A stretch of 64,000 nt of DNA from Mycobacterium sp. Root265 (GTDB lineage: Bacteria > Actinomycetota > Actinomycetes > Mycobacteriales > Mycobacteriaceae). The DNA lies in the NCBI RefSeq assembly GCF_001428895.1, contig NZ_LMJA01000011.1, positions 1 to 64,000 on the forward strand. Direction: 5' to 3'. The notes under the pieces were generated by a model. It did no database searches, was not told the DNA's origin, and saw nothing but the letters and a program-made list of their open reading frames with translations. Within the stretch, counting starts at the first letter, position 1; each line of letters starts with the position of its first letter. Both the position numbers and the translations under genes were made by a program. Positions 44,550-54,717 of the stretch are shown here, piece by piece.

Positions 44550-45314
44550 ATGGACATCGCCGGTAGCTCCGCGCTCGTCGTAGGTGGCGCAGGAGGCCTT
44601 GGAGAAGCGACGGTCCGCCGATTGCACGCTGCGGGCGCCAAAGTGGTGGTCGCAGATCTGGCCGACGAGAAGGGCCCCAAGCTCGCCGAGGAGCTCGGCG
44701 TGAAGTACGTCCGCACCGACGCGACCTCCGAGGAATCCGTCAACGCCGCCGTCGCCGAGGCGGAAGCCCTTGCCCCGCTGCGTATCTCGGTGGACACCCA
44801 CGGCGGCCCGGCGGCCGGTGGCCGGCTGATCGGCAAGGACGGTTCGCCGCACGGCCTGGAGGGGTTCGAGACGACGGTCAAGTTCTATCTGACCGCGGTG
44901 TTCAACGTGATGCGGCTGGCCGCAGCGGCCATCGCGCGCACCGAACCGCTGGAAGAAGGCGGCCGCGGCGTCATCGTCAACACCGCATCCATCGCCGGCT
45001 ACGAGGGACAGATCGGCCAGCTGGCCTACGCCGCGGCCAAGGGCGGCGTGCTGGGCATGACGCTGGTGGCCGCACGCGACCTGTCCCCGTTGGGCATTCG
45101 GGTCAACACCATCGCCCCCGGCACCATCAACACCCCGGCCTATGGCAAGGCCGCCGACCAACTGGAGCAGTACTGGGGCCCGCAGATCCCGTTCCCCAAG
45201 CGGATGGGCCGCTCGACCGAGTACGCCCAACTCGCCCAGAGCATCATCGAGAACGACTACCTCAACGGTGAGATCATCCGTCTCGACGGGGGTCTGCGGT
45301 TCCCGCCCAAGTGA
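44550..45314 (+). CDS. SDR, 3-hydroxyacyl-CoA dehydrogenase type II-like
   Basis: 254 aa. GGAGGLGEATV coenzyme motif, Asp at the end of strand 2 (VVADLADE), Ser in NTASIAGYEGQ, YAAAK and APGTINTP; the whole resembles HSD10-type enzymes that act on 3-hydroxyacyl-CoA and steroids. With the divergent thiolase it would complete a beta-oxidation turn. AAGGAG precedes the ATG. It overlaps the next gene by 4 nt. Confidence 0.9.
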   Translation: MDIAGSSALVVGGAGGLGEATVRRLHAAGAKVVVADLADEKGPKLAEELGVKYVRTDATSEESVNAAVAEAEALAPLRISVDTHGGPAAGGRLIGKDGSPHGLEGFETTVKFYLTAVFNVMRLAAAAIARTEPLEEGGRGVIVNTASIAGYEGQIGQLAYAAAKGGVLGMTLVAARDLSPLGIRVNTIAPGTINTPAYGKAADQLEQYWGPQIPFPKRMGRSTEYAQLAQSIIENDYLNGEIIRLDGGLRFPPK

Positions 45315-46048
45315 GCTCGCTCGCCGGTAAGACGGCATTCGTCGCCGGAGCCAGCCGCGGGATCGGGGCCACCATCGCCCACGCGCTCGCCGCGGCGGGT
45401 GCATCGGTGGCGGTCGCGGCCCGTTCCGAACAGCGCGGCAAGATGCCCGGCACCATCGGCTCGGTGGCGGATTCGATCCGCGCACAGGGCGGTCGTGCGT
45501 TGGCCGTCCCATGCGATGTCACCAGCGAGGAGTCGGTCGACAGCGCTGTCGCCGAGACGGTTTCGGAGTTCGGCGGGATCGACATCCTGGTCGCCAATGC
45601 GGGCGTGCTGTGGCTGGGACCGGTGGAATCGACACCGCTCAAACGCTGGCAGCTGTGCCTGGACGTCAACCTGACCGGCGTCTTCCTGGTGACCAAGGCG
45701 GTGATCCCGCACGTGCGGGCCCGTGGCGGCGGATCGCTGACGGCCATCACCACCACCGGCGTCGGGATGGCCGGCGCGAACGCCTACTGGGTGTCCAAGG
45801 CTGCCGCCGAGCGGCTCTACCTGGGTTTGGCCGACGATCTGCGCCCGGACAATATCGCGGTGAACTGCCTCAGCCCGTCCCGGGTGGTGCTCACCGAGGG
45901 GTGGCAGGCCGGTGGCGGCGGAGTCGAGATCCCGCCCGAGTTCGTCGAACCACCCGAGGCGATGGGCCGGGCCGCGGTGCTGCTCGCCGGGCAGGACGCC
46001 ACCGGGATCACCGGCACCGTGCAGCGCTCCGAGGAACTCACCGTCTGA
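45311..46048 (+). CDS. SDR with Thr in place of catalytic Ser
   Basis: 245 aa beginning at a GTG that overlaps the previous stop (GTGA). GASRGIGATI motif, VANAGVLW, YWVSK present. The strand-5 segment reads LTAITTTGVG, so the catalytic Ser appears to be Thr. It may still be active, as Thr occasionally substitutes. It is the second gene of a two-gene unit. Confidence 0.85.
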   Translation: MSSLAGKTAFVAGASRGIGATIAHALAAAGASVAVAARSEQRGKMPGTIGSVADSIRAQGGRALAVPCDVTSEESVDSAVAETVSEFGGIDILVANAGVLWLGPVESTPLKRWQLCLDVNLTGVFLVTKAVIPHVRARGGGSLTAITTTGVGMAGANAYWVSKAAAERLYLGLADDLRPDNIAVNCLSPSRVVLTEGWQAGGGGVEIPPEFVEPPEAMGRAAVLLAGQDATGITGTVQRSEELTV

Positions 46049-46059
46049 TCTTCGATCAG
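46045..46059. terminator. Small hairpin CTGATC-TTC-GATCAG
   Basis: Perfect 6-bp stem and 3-nt loop spanning the stop codons of convergent genes ending at 46048 and 46056. Weak bidirectional terminator candidate. Confidence 0.4.
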
Positions 46060-47417
46060 GAGTACTGGTCGCGCAGTACCCGCCGCAGCACCTTTCCCGA
46101 CGGCAACCGCGGGATCGCGTCGACGAAGACCACCCGGCTCGGGCGTTTGTAGGACGACAGCCGCTCCCCCACCAGCGCGATCAGTTCCCGCTCGGCGACC
46201 GGCGTTCCGGCCGCGACGGCCGCGATGACCGCCTCACCATTCACGCCGTCGGGGATGCCGAACACCGCGCAGTCCTCGACCGCCGGGTGCCCGTGCAGCA
46301 CCGCCTCCACCTCCGCGGGCGCCACCTGGAAACCGCGGACCTTGATCATCTCCTTGAGCCGGTCGGTGATCCGCAGCCAGCCATCGCTGTCCAGTTCGCC
46401 GATGTCCCCGGTGCGGTACCAGCCGTCGTCGAACGCGGCCGCGGTCGCGTCGCCGGGCAGGTAGCCGACCATCGCCGACTCCGAACGAACCTGGATCTCA
46501 CCGCTGCCGGCGATCCGCACCGCCACACCGGGCACCGGTTTGCCCACCGTGTCCAACCGTGCGTCTCCGATCGGGCAGCAGGCGATCACCGGTAGTTCGC
46601 TGGCGCCGTAGGCCGAAATCCATGGCACACCGACCCGTTCGGTGACGGTATCGGCGACGCTCTTGGTGACCGGAGTCGCGCACCACATGATGTAGCGCAG
46701 CGAGGACAGGTCGTAGTTCTCCAGGTCCGGATGCGCGGCGATGGCCAGAGCGATGGGCGCGACGGCCATTTCGATGGTGATGCGGTCATCCTGGATATGG
46801 GACAGCATCCGGTTGATGTCGAAGCGTGGATGCAGGCGCATCCAGGCGCCGGCGTCGAGCACGGTGGCGATGTTGAGCAGCCCGAGGATGTGCGAGGGCG
46901 GCGTCATGATCTGCATACGATCGTCGGCCGTGAGACCGAGCGCGGTCCGCCAGTGCCGCACCGCCGCAGCGAAGCCCGCATGTGTGTGCCGCACGGCCTT
47001 GGGCATCCCGGTCGTCCCGGAGCTGAACACGAACAACGCGTCGGCCTCGGGCAGCACCGGTGCCCATCCGCCGTCGGCGGGTGAAATCGGCTCGTCCAGA
47101 TGCAGCATAGGGATCAGGTCGGCCAGCACCGCGGCATCCCCGACGCCCAGCACCGGCGAGGTCAGCTCCAGCGCATGCGCAACCTCGGCCGGTTTCCAGG
47201 CCGAACTGAGCAGCACCACCGATGCACCCAGGCGCCAGATCGCCCGCAGTGCAACGACGAACTCGGGACGGTTGGACGACATCAGCGCGACCCGGTCACC
47301 GGCGCTCACGCCGCGGGCGGCGAGCGTGGCGGCCATCCCGTCGGACAGCGCGTCCAGCTCGGCCATGGTGTACTGACGGTCCCCGAATGCCAGGACCGGT
47401 TGGTTCTCTGCAGCCAT
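46056..47417 (-). CDS. Acyl-CoA synthetase (AMP-forming), short form
   Basis: 453 aa adenylate-forming ligase, at the short end for the family. Core motifs: FSSGTTGMPKA (ATP loop), YGASELP, GWYRTGDIGELD, IKVRGFQVAPAEVE and the catalytic Lys in PSGKVLRR. It activates a carboxylic acid to acyl-CoA. ATG at 47417 is preferred over the TTG codon just before it. It is divergent from the ferredoxin gene over a perfect operator. Confidence 0.92.
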   Translation of the reverse strand: MAAENQPVLAFGDRQYTMAELDALSDGMAATLAARGVSAGDRVALMSSNRPEFVVALRAIWRLGASVVLLSSAWKPAEVAHALELTSPVLGVGDAAVLADLIPMLHLDEPISPADGGWAPVLPEADALFVFSSGTTGMPKAVRHTHAGFAAAVRHWRTALGLTADDRMQIMTPPSHILGLLNIATVLDAGAWMRLHPRFDINRMLSHIQDDRITIEMAVAPIALAIAAHPDLENYDLSSLRYIMWCATPVTKSVADTVTERVGVPWISAYGASELPVIACCPIGDARLDTVGKPVPGVAVRIAGSGEIQVRSESAMVGYLPGDATAAAFDDGWYRTGDIGELDSDGWLRITDRLKEMIKVRGFQVAPAEVEAVLHGHPAVEDCAVFGIPDGVNGEAVIAAVAAGTPVAERELIALVGERLSSYKRPSRVVFVDAIPRLPSGKVLRRVLRDQYS

Positions 47418-47441
47418 CAACCGACTACCTTATCCGTAACG

Positions 47442-47456
47442 GAGAATGATATTCTC
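47442..47456. promoter_or_regulatory. Operator palindrome GAGAAT-GAT-ATTCTC
   Basis: Perfect, extended by one base pair each side (47441-47457). It lies 24 nt from the ligase start and 33 nt from the ferredoxin start. The central TGATAT can serve as a -10 element. Confidence 0.82.
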
Positions 47457-47489
47457 CATTTGTCAGAATCCGACGCCCAGGAGAGCTTG

Positions 47490-47786
47490 ATGACGGCCGA
47501 ACCAGTGCCCGCCGACGAAGTGACGATCCTGCTCGACGGTGCCCGCACCACGACGCTGCCGGTCGCAGGCGACACGCTGCTGGAAACGGCACGACGCGCC
47601 GGTCTGACTCCCCCGTTCGCCTGCGAGGCGGGTAACTGTGGCACCTGCATCGCCAAACTCACCGAGGGCAGCGCGACCATGAAGGTCAACGACGCGCTCG
47701 ACGACGACGAGGTCGAAGAGGGCTATGTCCTGACGTGCCAGGCGATCCCGAACTCGGGCCCGCTGACGGTCGATTACGACGACTGA
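47490..47786 (+). CDS. Plant-type [2Fe-2S] ferredoxin
   Basis: 98 aa. Cluster ligands Cys45-x4-Cys50-x2-Cys53 (CEAGNCGTC) and Cys83 (LTCQA). Start at 47490 with AGGAGAG; an upstream in-frame TTG at 47460 is less likely. It stands alone but shares the operator of the Rieske gene, so it may feed electrons to that oxygenase. No reductase is in the window. Its end overlaps the convergent CoA-transferase by 13 nt. Confidence 0.93.
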   Translation: MTAEPVPADEVTILLDGARTTTLPVAGDTLLETARRAGLTPPFACEAGNCGTCIAKLTEGSATMKVNDALDDDEVEEGYVLTCQAIPNSGPLTVDYDD

Positions 47787-48814
47787 GGCACAACGTCGAA
47801 CATCGGTGCCGGCCGGTACTCCGGTTCGAAACCCTCCACCCGGATCGGGCTGGCCACCAGCCGGAAATCACCCGCGGTGACCACCATCTCCGGGGTGTCC
47901 TCCAACGCCTGCGGCAGTGAGCGCACCGCCGCCGCCGGGATGCCGAGCGGCTTGAGTCTGATCTCCCAGTTCACCGCAGTGTCGGAGGCCAGCGCCGCCG
48001 ACACGAGCGCCAGCACGTCCTCGCGGGCCGCGGCCCGCTCCACCATGGTCTCGAAGCCGGCGATTCCCGCCTCCCCCGCAAAGGAACGCCAGAACCCGTC
48101 ATGGGTGATGAACAGCGCGAGGTGGCCGTCAGCGGTCGGAAAGAGCTGTGCGGGAACGTAATAGGAGTGCGCCCCGAACGGGTAGCGCTTCGGCTCGGCG
48201 CCGTCGTTCAGGTAGGCCGCGGCGCGGTAGTTCAGTTGCGAGAGCATGACGTCGCGCAGGCACACGTCCACCTGTCCGCCGTCGCCGGACACGATCTTCG
48301 CGAGCAGGCCCAGCGCGGCGGTCAGACCCGTCGAATTGTCGGCGGCCGAGTAGCCCGGCAGCGTGGGCGGCCCGTCCGGGTCACCGGTCATCGCGGCCAC
48401 GCCGGTCGCGGCCTGGATGACGTAGTCGAAGGCCGGGTCGTCCCCGCCGTGCAGGCCGAATCCGGTGAGTGCGACGCACACGATCTTCTCGTTGTACCGG
48501 CGCAGGTTCTCATACGTCAGGCCCAGCTTCTTGATCGCCGAGGGCTTCATGTTGACCAGCAGCGCGTGCGAATCGGCCACCAGCTCACCGAGTCTGGCGC
48601 GGCCGTCCTCGGATGCCAGGTCCAGGCATATGCTGCGCTTGTTGCGGTTGAGGCTGGCGAAATAGCTGTCGCTGACCTGCCGGGAGATCTCACCGCCGGG
48701 CGGCTCCACCTTGATGACCTCGGCGCCGAGGTCGGCGAGCAGCATGGTGGCGTACGGGCCTGCCAGCATCACGCCGATCTCGATGATGCGGATGCCGGCG
48801 AGCGGGCCCGTCAC
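47774..48814 (-). CDS. CaiB/BaiF family CoA-transferase
   Basis: 346 aa from GTG 48814 (MTGPLAGIRII). An earlier TTG at 48835 falls inside a dispersed repeat and is less likely. ADLGAEVIKVEPPGG and the catalytic Asp in AFDYVIQAATG are intact. Activity may be CoA transfer or 2-methylacyl-CoA racemisation; a racemase role would fit the neighbouring mutase and beta-oxidation genes. Last gene of the mutase unit. Confidence 0.89.
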   Translation of the reverse strand: MTGPLAGIRIIEIGVMLAGPYATMLLADLGAEVIKVEPPGGEISRQVSDSYFASLNRNKRSICLDLASEDGRARLGELVADSHALLVNMKPSAIKKLGLTYENLRRYNEKIVCVALTGFGLHGGDDPAFDYVIQAATGVAAMTGDPDGPPTLPGYSAADNSTGLTAALGLLAKIVSGDGGQVDVCLRDVMLSQLNYRAAAYLNDGAEPKRYPFGAHSYYVPAQLFPTADGHLALFITHDGFWRSFAGEAGIAGFETMVERAAAREDVLALVSAALASDTAVNWEIRLKPLGIPAAAVRSLPQALEDTPEMVVTAGDFRLVASPIRVEGFEPEYRPAPMFDVVPQSS

Positions 48815-48825
48815 AACCGTCTGCT

Positions 48826-48845
48826 CTTCGCGCAAGCGCTCATCA
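48826..48845. repeat. 20-nt intergenic repeat, copy 1
   Basis: CTTCGCGCAAGCGCTCATCA on the plus strand, identical to 50215-50234. Each copy begins at the stop codon of the upstream minus-strand gene and contains GCGC-TT-GCGC symmetry on the minus strand. Confidence 0.8.
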
Positions 48846-49799
48846 CTGCACCTGCTTGGCGAGTTCGGCGATCACCTCACGCGTCCGATACTTGGACGCG
48901 ATCAACTCGTCACGGTTATCACCGATCGGCAGCAGGCGCACCGACAGGTCGGTGACACCGGCGTCGGCGAAGGCCTTGAACCGCTTGAGGATCGATTCTT
49001 CGTCACCGGCGGCGCAGAGATCGCCGACGGTGCGGGCATCCCCACGGTCGAGCAGTCGCTGATAGTTGGGCGAGGTTTCGGCCTCGGCCAGGATGCGGTT
49101 GGCCCGGTCCTTCGCCTCGTCGATCTCGGAATTCGCGCACAGCGTGACCGGGATGCCCGCCACGATGCGCGGCGCGGGTTTGCCCGCCCCGGCGGCGGCC
49201 TTGTTGATCTTGGGGGCGATGTGCTCGCCGATGGCCTTCTCATCGGCCATCCACAGCGAGGTCCCGTCGGCGTGCTCGCCGGCGATCTGCAGCATGACCG
49301 GGCCGAGAGCCGCCACCAGTACCGGAAGCGGGGTCGCGGCGCCGAGCGCGGTCGGATTGTGCACGGTGAAGGTGTCGTTCTCGACATCCACCGGGCCGGG
49401 CCCGGCGATGGCGGCATTGAACACCTGCAGGTAGTCGCGGGTGTAGGCGGCGGGCTTGTCATAGGGCAGGCCCAGCATGTCCCGGATGATCCAGTGATGC
49501 GACGGCCCGACCCCGAGAGCCAGCCGCCCGTTCGACACGGCATGCACCGAAAGCGCCTGACGAGCAAGGGCAATGGGGTGCTGCGCCTGCAGCGGCACCA
49601 CGGCGGTTCCGAGTTCGATGCGGGTGCTGTGTGACGCCATCAGCGCCACCATGGTCAGCAGATCAAAATCGTCGGGCACCTGCGGCATCCAGGCGGTGGC
49701 CAGGCCGGCCGAGTCGGCCCATTCGATATCGGAGATCAGCTTGCTGACCTTGCGGGCCATATCGCCGCGCTCGGCCCCGATCATCACGCCGAGTCTCAT
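48843..49799 (-). CDS. F420-type luciferase-like oxidoreductase
   Basis: 318 aa LLM-fold protein of the mycobacterial F420-dependent group: MRLGVMIGAERGD, IELGTAVVPLQAQHP, GRLALGVGPSHHW and the VLVAALGPVMLQIAGEHADG segment. It probably uses coenzyme F420 to reduce or oxidise a substrate. It overlaps the B12-binding subunit gene by 4 nt, so is co-translated with the mutase, an unusual pairing. Confidence 0.88.
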   Translation of the reverse strand: MRLGVMIGAERGDMARKVSKLISDIEWADSAGLATAWMPQVPDDFDLLTMVALMASHSTRIELGTAVVPLQAQHPIALARQALSVHAVSNGRLALGVGPSHHWIIRDMLGLPYDKPAAYTRDYLQVFNAAIAGPGPVDVENDTFTVHNPTALGAATPLPVLVAALGPVMLQIAGEHADGTSLWMADEKAIGEHIAPKINKAAAGAGKPAPRIVAGIPVTLCANSEIDEAKDRANRILAEAETSPNYQRLLDRGDARTVGDLCAAGDEESILKRFKAFADAGVTDLSVRLLPIGDNRDELIASKYRTREVIAELAKQVQ

Positions 49800-50197
49800 G
49801 ACTTGGAAACCTTCTCGGTGAGCGCGCGCACATCGGTCACCAGTTTCTCCAGCGACGTCCCGGTGGGGAACACCGCGGCCGCACCGGCATCCAGCAGCTT
49901 CTGCACATCGGCTTCGGGAATGGTGCCACCGACCACCACGGCGATATCGCCGGCATCAGCGGCCCGCAGCGCGTCCACAACACGGGTGGTCAACCCCACA
50001 TGCGCGCCGGAGAGGATCGAAAGGCCCACCAGAGCAACGTCTTCCTGCAGCGCGATGGAGACGATGTCCTCGACACGCTGACGGATACCGGTGTAGACGA
50101 CCTCGAAGCCGGCATCACGCAGCGTGCGCGCGACAATCTTGGCGCCCTTGTCGTGACCGTCCAGACCAGGCTTGGCGACCAATACGCGTGTCGCCAT
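49796..50197 (-). CDS. Acyl-CoA mutase small subunit, B12-binding
   Basis: 133 aa cobalamin-binding domain. The D-x-H-x2-G motif is GLDGHDKG, with the axial His for base-off binding, followed by GLSILSGAH and VVGGTIP. Start at 50197 (MATRVLVAKPG) with GAGAGGG upstream. Equivalent to the C-terminal part of methylmalonyl-CoA mutase; here it is a separate gene, as in ICM, HCM and archaeal mutases. It follows the large subunit gene by 34 nt. Confidence 0.94.
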   Translation of the reverse strand: MATRVLVAKPGLDGHDKGAKIVARTLRDAGFEVVYTGIRQRVEDIVSIALQEDVALVGLSILSGAHVGLTTRVVDALRAADAGDIAVVVGGTIPEADVQKLLDAGAAAVFPTGTSLEKLVTDVRALTEKVSKS

Positions 50198-50214
50198 CAG
50201 CTGTGCCCTCTCTT

Positions 50215-50231
50215 CTTCGCGCAAGCGCTCA

Positions 50232-50234
<3 letters not shown>
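50215..50234. repeat. 20-nt intergenic repeat, copy 2
   Basis: Identical to 48826-48845 and again placed directly after a minus-strand stop codon, in the spacer between the two mutase genes. Confidence 0.8.
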
Positions 50235-51821
<1,587 letters not shown>

Positions 51822-51842
51822 CACTGGATAACGTACTTGCTC

Positions 51843-51862
51843 AAAATGAGAATGCCAATACC
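51843..51862. promoter_or_regulatory. 20-nt direct repeat, AAAATGAGAATGCCAATACC, copy 1
   Basis: Identical to 51983-52002, both in the divergent region between mutase and HSDL2-like SDR genes. It contains GAGAAT and a degenerate right arm, so is likely a variant binding site. It lies 21 nt upstream of the mutase start. Confidence 0.65.
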
Positions 51863-51982
51863 GCTGGCTGAAAACATGCACTGTGACGGCCTGCAGCACA
51901 CGCCGACGCGCCCGTCACGGGTTCCTCGACGACACCCCGGCGGCACGTCGTGCCTGGACATGAGCGATTATGACACTTGCCG

Positions 51983-52002
51983 AAAATGAGAATGCCAATA
52001 CC
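51983..52002. promoter_or_regulatory. 20-nt direct repeat, AAAATGAGAATGCCAATACC, copy 2
   Basis: Exact copy of 51843-51862, 39 nt upstream of the SDR start. One copy per divergent gene suggests each promoter has its own site. Confidence 0.65.
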
Positions 52003-52041
52003 ATCAGGGGAAGCAAGACCCCTTCCGTCCGAGGAGTCAGT

Positions 52042-52890
52042 ATGTCCAGCGAGCAACGTCCGCTTGCCGATCGCACCCTGGTGGTCTCCGGTGGCAGCCG
52101 CGGTATCGGGCTGGCCATCGCCCTAGGCGCCGCCAAGCAGGGCGCCAATGTGGTGTTGTTGGCCAAGACCGCCGAGCCCCACCCGAAGTTGCCGGGAACC
52201 GTGCACACTGCGGTCGCCGATGTCGAGGCCGTCGGCGCCAAAGCGGTGGCCGTGGTCGGCGATGTCCGCAAGGAAGAAGACGTCCAGCGGGCCATCGACA
52301 CCGCGGTGCAGACCTTCGGCGGCGTCGACATCGTCATCAACAACGCCAGCGCGATCGCCACCGAGCCCACCGAGGCGCTCGCGGCGAAGAAGTTCGATCT
52401 GATGATGGACATCAACGTGCGCGGCACCTTCCTGCTCACCAAGGCCGCGCTGCCCCACCTGCTGCAGTCCGCAGCAGCCCACGTCATCACCTTGGCGCCA
52501 CCGCTGAACCTGAACCCCTACTGGCTGGGCGCGCACCCCGTCTACACGGTGTCCAAATACGGGATGACGCTGCTGTCGCTGGGCTGGGCGCAGGAGGCCG
52601 CCCTACATCGGGAAGGCTCCAATATCGGGTTCAGCTGCCTGTGGCCGCAGACCTACATCGCGACATCGGCGGTGACGAACCTGGCCGACGGCGACAACCT
52701 GGCCTCGGCATCGCGCAGCCCGGAGATCATGGCCGACGCCGCGACCCAGATCCTGCTCGGTCCGCCCAAGGATGCCAACGGCCAGACCTACATCGACGCC
52801 GACGTCCTGACCCACGCCGGAATCACCGACCTGTCCCGTTATGGCGGTGGCGACGATCCCATCTGGGATATCTTCGTGGACAAATCATGA
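52042..52890 (+). CDS. HSDL2-type SDR lacking catalytic Ser
   Basis: 282 aa, start 52042 after GAGGAG. The sequence follows hydroxysteroid-dehydrogenase-like protein 2: GGSRGIGLAIAL, VINNASAI, PPLNLNPYWLGAH, YTVSKYGM, CLWPQTYIATSAV. The Ser before PPLNLNP is Ala (TLAPPL), so classical catalysis may be impaired. Bacterial members sit in acyl-CoA catabolic operons. It overlaps the ligase start by 4 nt. Confidence 0.88.
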   Translation: MSSEQRPLADRTLVVSGGSRGIGLAIALGAAKQGANVVLLAKTAEPHPKLPGTVHTAVADVEAVGAKAVAVVGDVRKEEDVQRAIDTAVQTFGGVDIVINNASAIATEPTEALAAKKFDLMMDINVRGTFLLTKAALPHLLQSAAAHVITLAPPLNLNPYWLGAHPVYTVSKYGMTLLSLGWAQEAALHREGSNIGFSCLWPQTYIATSAVTNLADGDNLASASRSPEIMADAATQILLGPPKDANGQTYIDADVLTHAGITDLSRYGGGDDPIWDIFVDKS

Positions 52891-54380
52891 GTATCTCGCT
52901 GCTGCTGGAGATGGCGTCCTCGACCGATCCGGACCGCACGGCGGTCGTATCGGGTGACCTGCGGTTGACCACCGGCGAACTGAGCGAGCTCGCCGACGGC
53001 GGCGCCGGCGTGGTGGCCGCCTCGGGGGCCCAGCATGTCGCCTATGTCGGCGCCGGCGGCGCCCTGCTGCCGCTGCTCTTGTTCGCCTCGGCGCGTGCCG
53101 GAGTGCCGGTGACACCGCTGAACTACCGGCTGTCCCACGACGGCCTGCGCGCGCTGATCTCGCGGCTACCGGATCCGCTGGTCGTGGTGGACGACGAGTA
53201 CCGCGCCGCCGTCGGCGACGGGTTCCGGGTGATCGGGTCGGCGGAGTTCCTGGCCGCCGCCCGCACCGCCGAGCCCGCGGCCGAGTTTCCCGATCCCGAC
53301 TCGGTGGGCGTGGTGCTGTTCACCTCCGGCACCACCTCGGCGCCGAAAGCCGTTGAGCTCACCCATAACAACCTCACCAGCTATATCACCGGCACGGTCG
53401 AGTTCGCCTCCGCCGAACCCGGTGACGCCGCCTTGATCTGCGTGCCGCCCTATCACATCGCAGGCGTTTCGGCGGCGCTGTCGAACCTGTATGCCGGCCG
53501 GAAGATGGTGTATCTCACGCAGTTCGATGCCCGGGAGTGGGTGCGCCTCGTCGCATCCGAAGGGGTCACCTCGGCCACCGTGGTGCCGACCATGCTGGAC
53601 CGCATCGTCACCGTGCTGGAATCCCAGAGCACGGCGCTGCCGACGCTGCGCACGCTGGCCTACGGCGGATCCAAGGTGGCACTTCCGCTGGTACGCAAGG
53701 CTCTTGAACTGCTGCCTGCGGTCGGCTTCGTCAACGCCTACGGCCTCACCGAGACCAGCTCGACGATCGCGGTGCTGACCCCCGACGATCACCGGGTCGC
53801 ACTGAGCTCCGATGATGACGCGATCGCCAAGCGGCTCGGCTCCGTCGGCCAGCCGGTGCCCAGCATCGAGGTGCAGATCCGCGGCGAGGACGGAACCGTC
53901 CTGGGCGCAGGCGAAACCGGGGAACTGTTCGTGCGCGGTGAGCAGGTCTCCGGCCGCTACACCGGTATCGGCTCGGTGCTCGACGAGCAGGGCTGGTTCC
54001 CCACCAAGGATGTCGCGACCCTCGACGCGGACGGCTACCTCTATATCGGTGGACGCTCCGATGACACCATCATCCGCGGCGGCGAGAACATCGCGCCCGC
54101 CGAGATCGAAGATGTACTCGTCGAGCACCCGCATGTGCGGGATTGCGCGGTGGTCGGCCCCGAGGATCCCGAGTGGGGCCAGATCATCGTCGCGGTCGTG
54201 GTCCCCGCGGCCGGTGCCGAACCGCAACCCGAGGAACTCCGGGAGTTCGTCCGCGCGCAGCTGCGCGGATCCCGCACCCCGGACCGGGTCGTCTTCCGCG
54301 ACGAGTTGCCCACCAACGCGACCGGCAAGGTGCTGCGCCGCGAACTCGTCAGCGAATTGAACGCAAAGGAGCCCGCATGA
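52887..54380 (+). CDS. Acyl-CoA synthetase (AMP-forming)
   Basis: 497 aa. FTSGTTSAPKAVELTH, PPYHIAGVSA, YGLTETSSTIA, GGRSDDTIIRGGENIAPAEIE and NATGKVLRRE with the catalytic Lys. The TGD motif reads TKD. It activates an unidentified acid. ATGA overlaps on both sides tie it to the SDR and to the small unknown protein that follows. Confidence 0.93.
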   Translation: MSISLLLEMASSTDPDRTAVVSGDLRLTTGELSELADGGAGVVAASGAQHVAYVGAGGALLPLLLFASARAGVPVTPLNYRLSHDGLRALISRLPDPLVVVDDEYRAAVGDGFRVIGSAEFLAAARTAEPAAEFPDPDSVGVVLFTSGTTSAPKAVELTHNNLTSYITGTVEFASAEPGDAALICVPPYHIAGVSAALSNLYAGRKMVYLTQFDAREWVRLVASEGVTSATVVPTMLDRIVTVLESQSTALPTLRTLAYGGSKVALPLVRKALELLPAVGFVNAYGLTETSSTIAVLTPDDHRVALSSDDDAIAKRLGSVGQPVPSIEVQIRGEDGTVLGAGETGELFVRGEQVSGRYTGIGSVLDEQGWFPTKDVATLDADGYLYIGGRSDDTIIRGGENIAPAEIEDVLVEHPHVRDCAVVGPEDPEWGQIIVAVVVPAAGAEPQPEELREFVRAQLRGSRTPDRVVFRDELPTNATGKVLRRELVSELNAKEPA

Positions 54381-54679
54381 TCAAGAACGGCACCCGTCTG
54401 CAGAGCCAGGTCTGCGACACCCAGGTCATCGTGGTGCGCGCCTCCGAGGGGCTCGAGGACCTGCGCGCCGGCGGCGCACCGCTGATCCCCGTCGGCGAGA
54501 CCGCCGCCGAGGGCCTGTCGCTGGATCCCGCACTGTCCGACGGCAATCTGATGGGCAAGCGCTACGTCGATGACAGCGGCGCGGAGATCCTGGTGACCAA
54601 GGCCGGCGCGGGCACGCTCAGTATCGGCAGCACCCCACTGGCGATCAAGGAAGCGAAGCCGCTGCCTGCCAGCGACTGA
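54377..54679 (+). CDS. Unknown 100-aa protein coupled to an acyl-CoA synthetase
   Basis: Not recognised. ATGA overlap with the synthetase gene shows co-translation. It has no signal peptide or membrane segment. One Cys at position 13 (QVCDTQV), a Gly-rich middle and a short beta-type C-terminus (AEILVTKAGAGTLSIGS). The pattern resembles a small all-beta subunit or accessory protein; nothing shows a catalytic site. Confidence 0.82.
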   Translation: MIKNGTRLQSQVCDTQVIVVRASEGLEDLRAGGAPLIPVGETAAEGLSLDPALSDGNLMGKRYVDDSGAEILVTKAGAGTLSIGSTPLAIKEAKPLPASD

Positions 54680-54705
54680 GTGGGAGACTGGATCTGGCAC
54701 CCCTT

Positions 54706-54711
54706 TAGGCT
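54706..54711 (+). promoter_or_regulatory. Leaderless-type -10 box TAGGCT
   Basis: TANNNT placed 6 nt before the ATG at 54718, with no ribosome site between. This spacing is typical of leaderless mycobacterial promoters. Confidence 0.5.
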
Positions 54712-54717
54712 CAGTCC

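Noticed and set aside
47490-47786. Ferredoxin as partner of the P450
   Set aside because: The P450 already has its own [3Fe-4S] ferredoxin; this one is plant-type [2Fe-2S] and shares the Rieske operator.
48815-48835. TTG start of the CoA-transferase
   Set aside because: It falls inside a 20-nt repeat also found at 50215, where it is clearly not a start.
51822-52041. Cobalamin riboswitch before the B12 mutase
   Set aside because: The spacer is short and no B12-box or multi-helix layout was seen; the repeats there look like protein sites.
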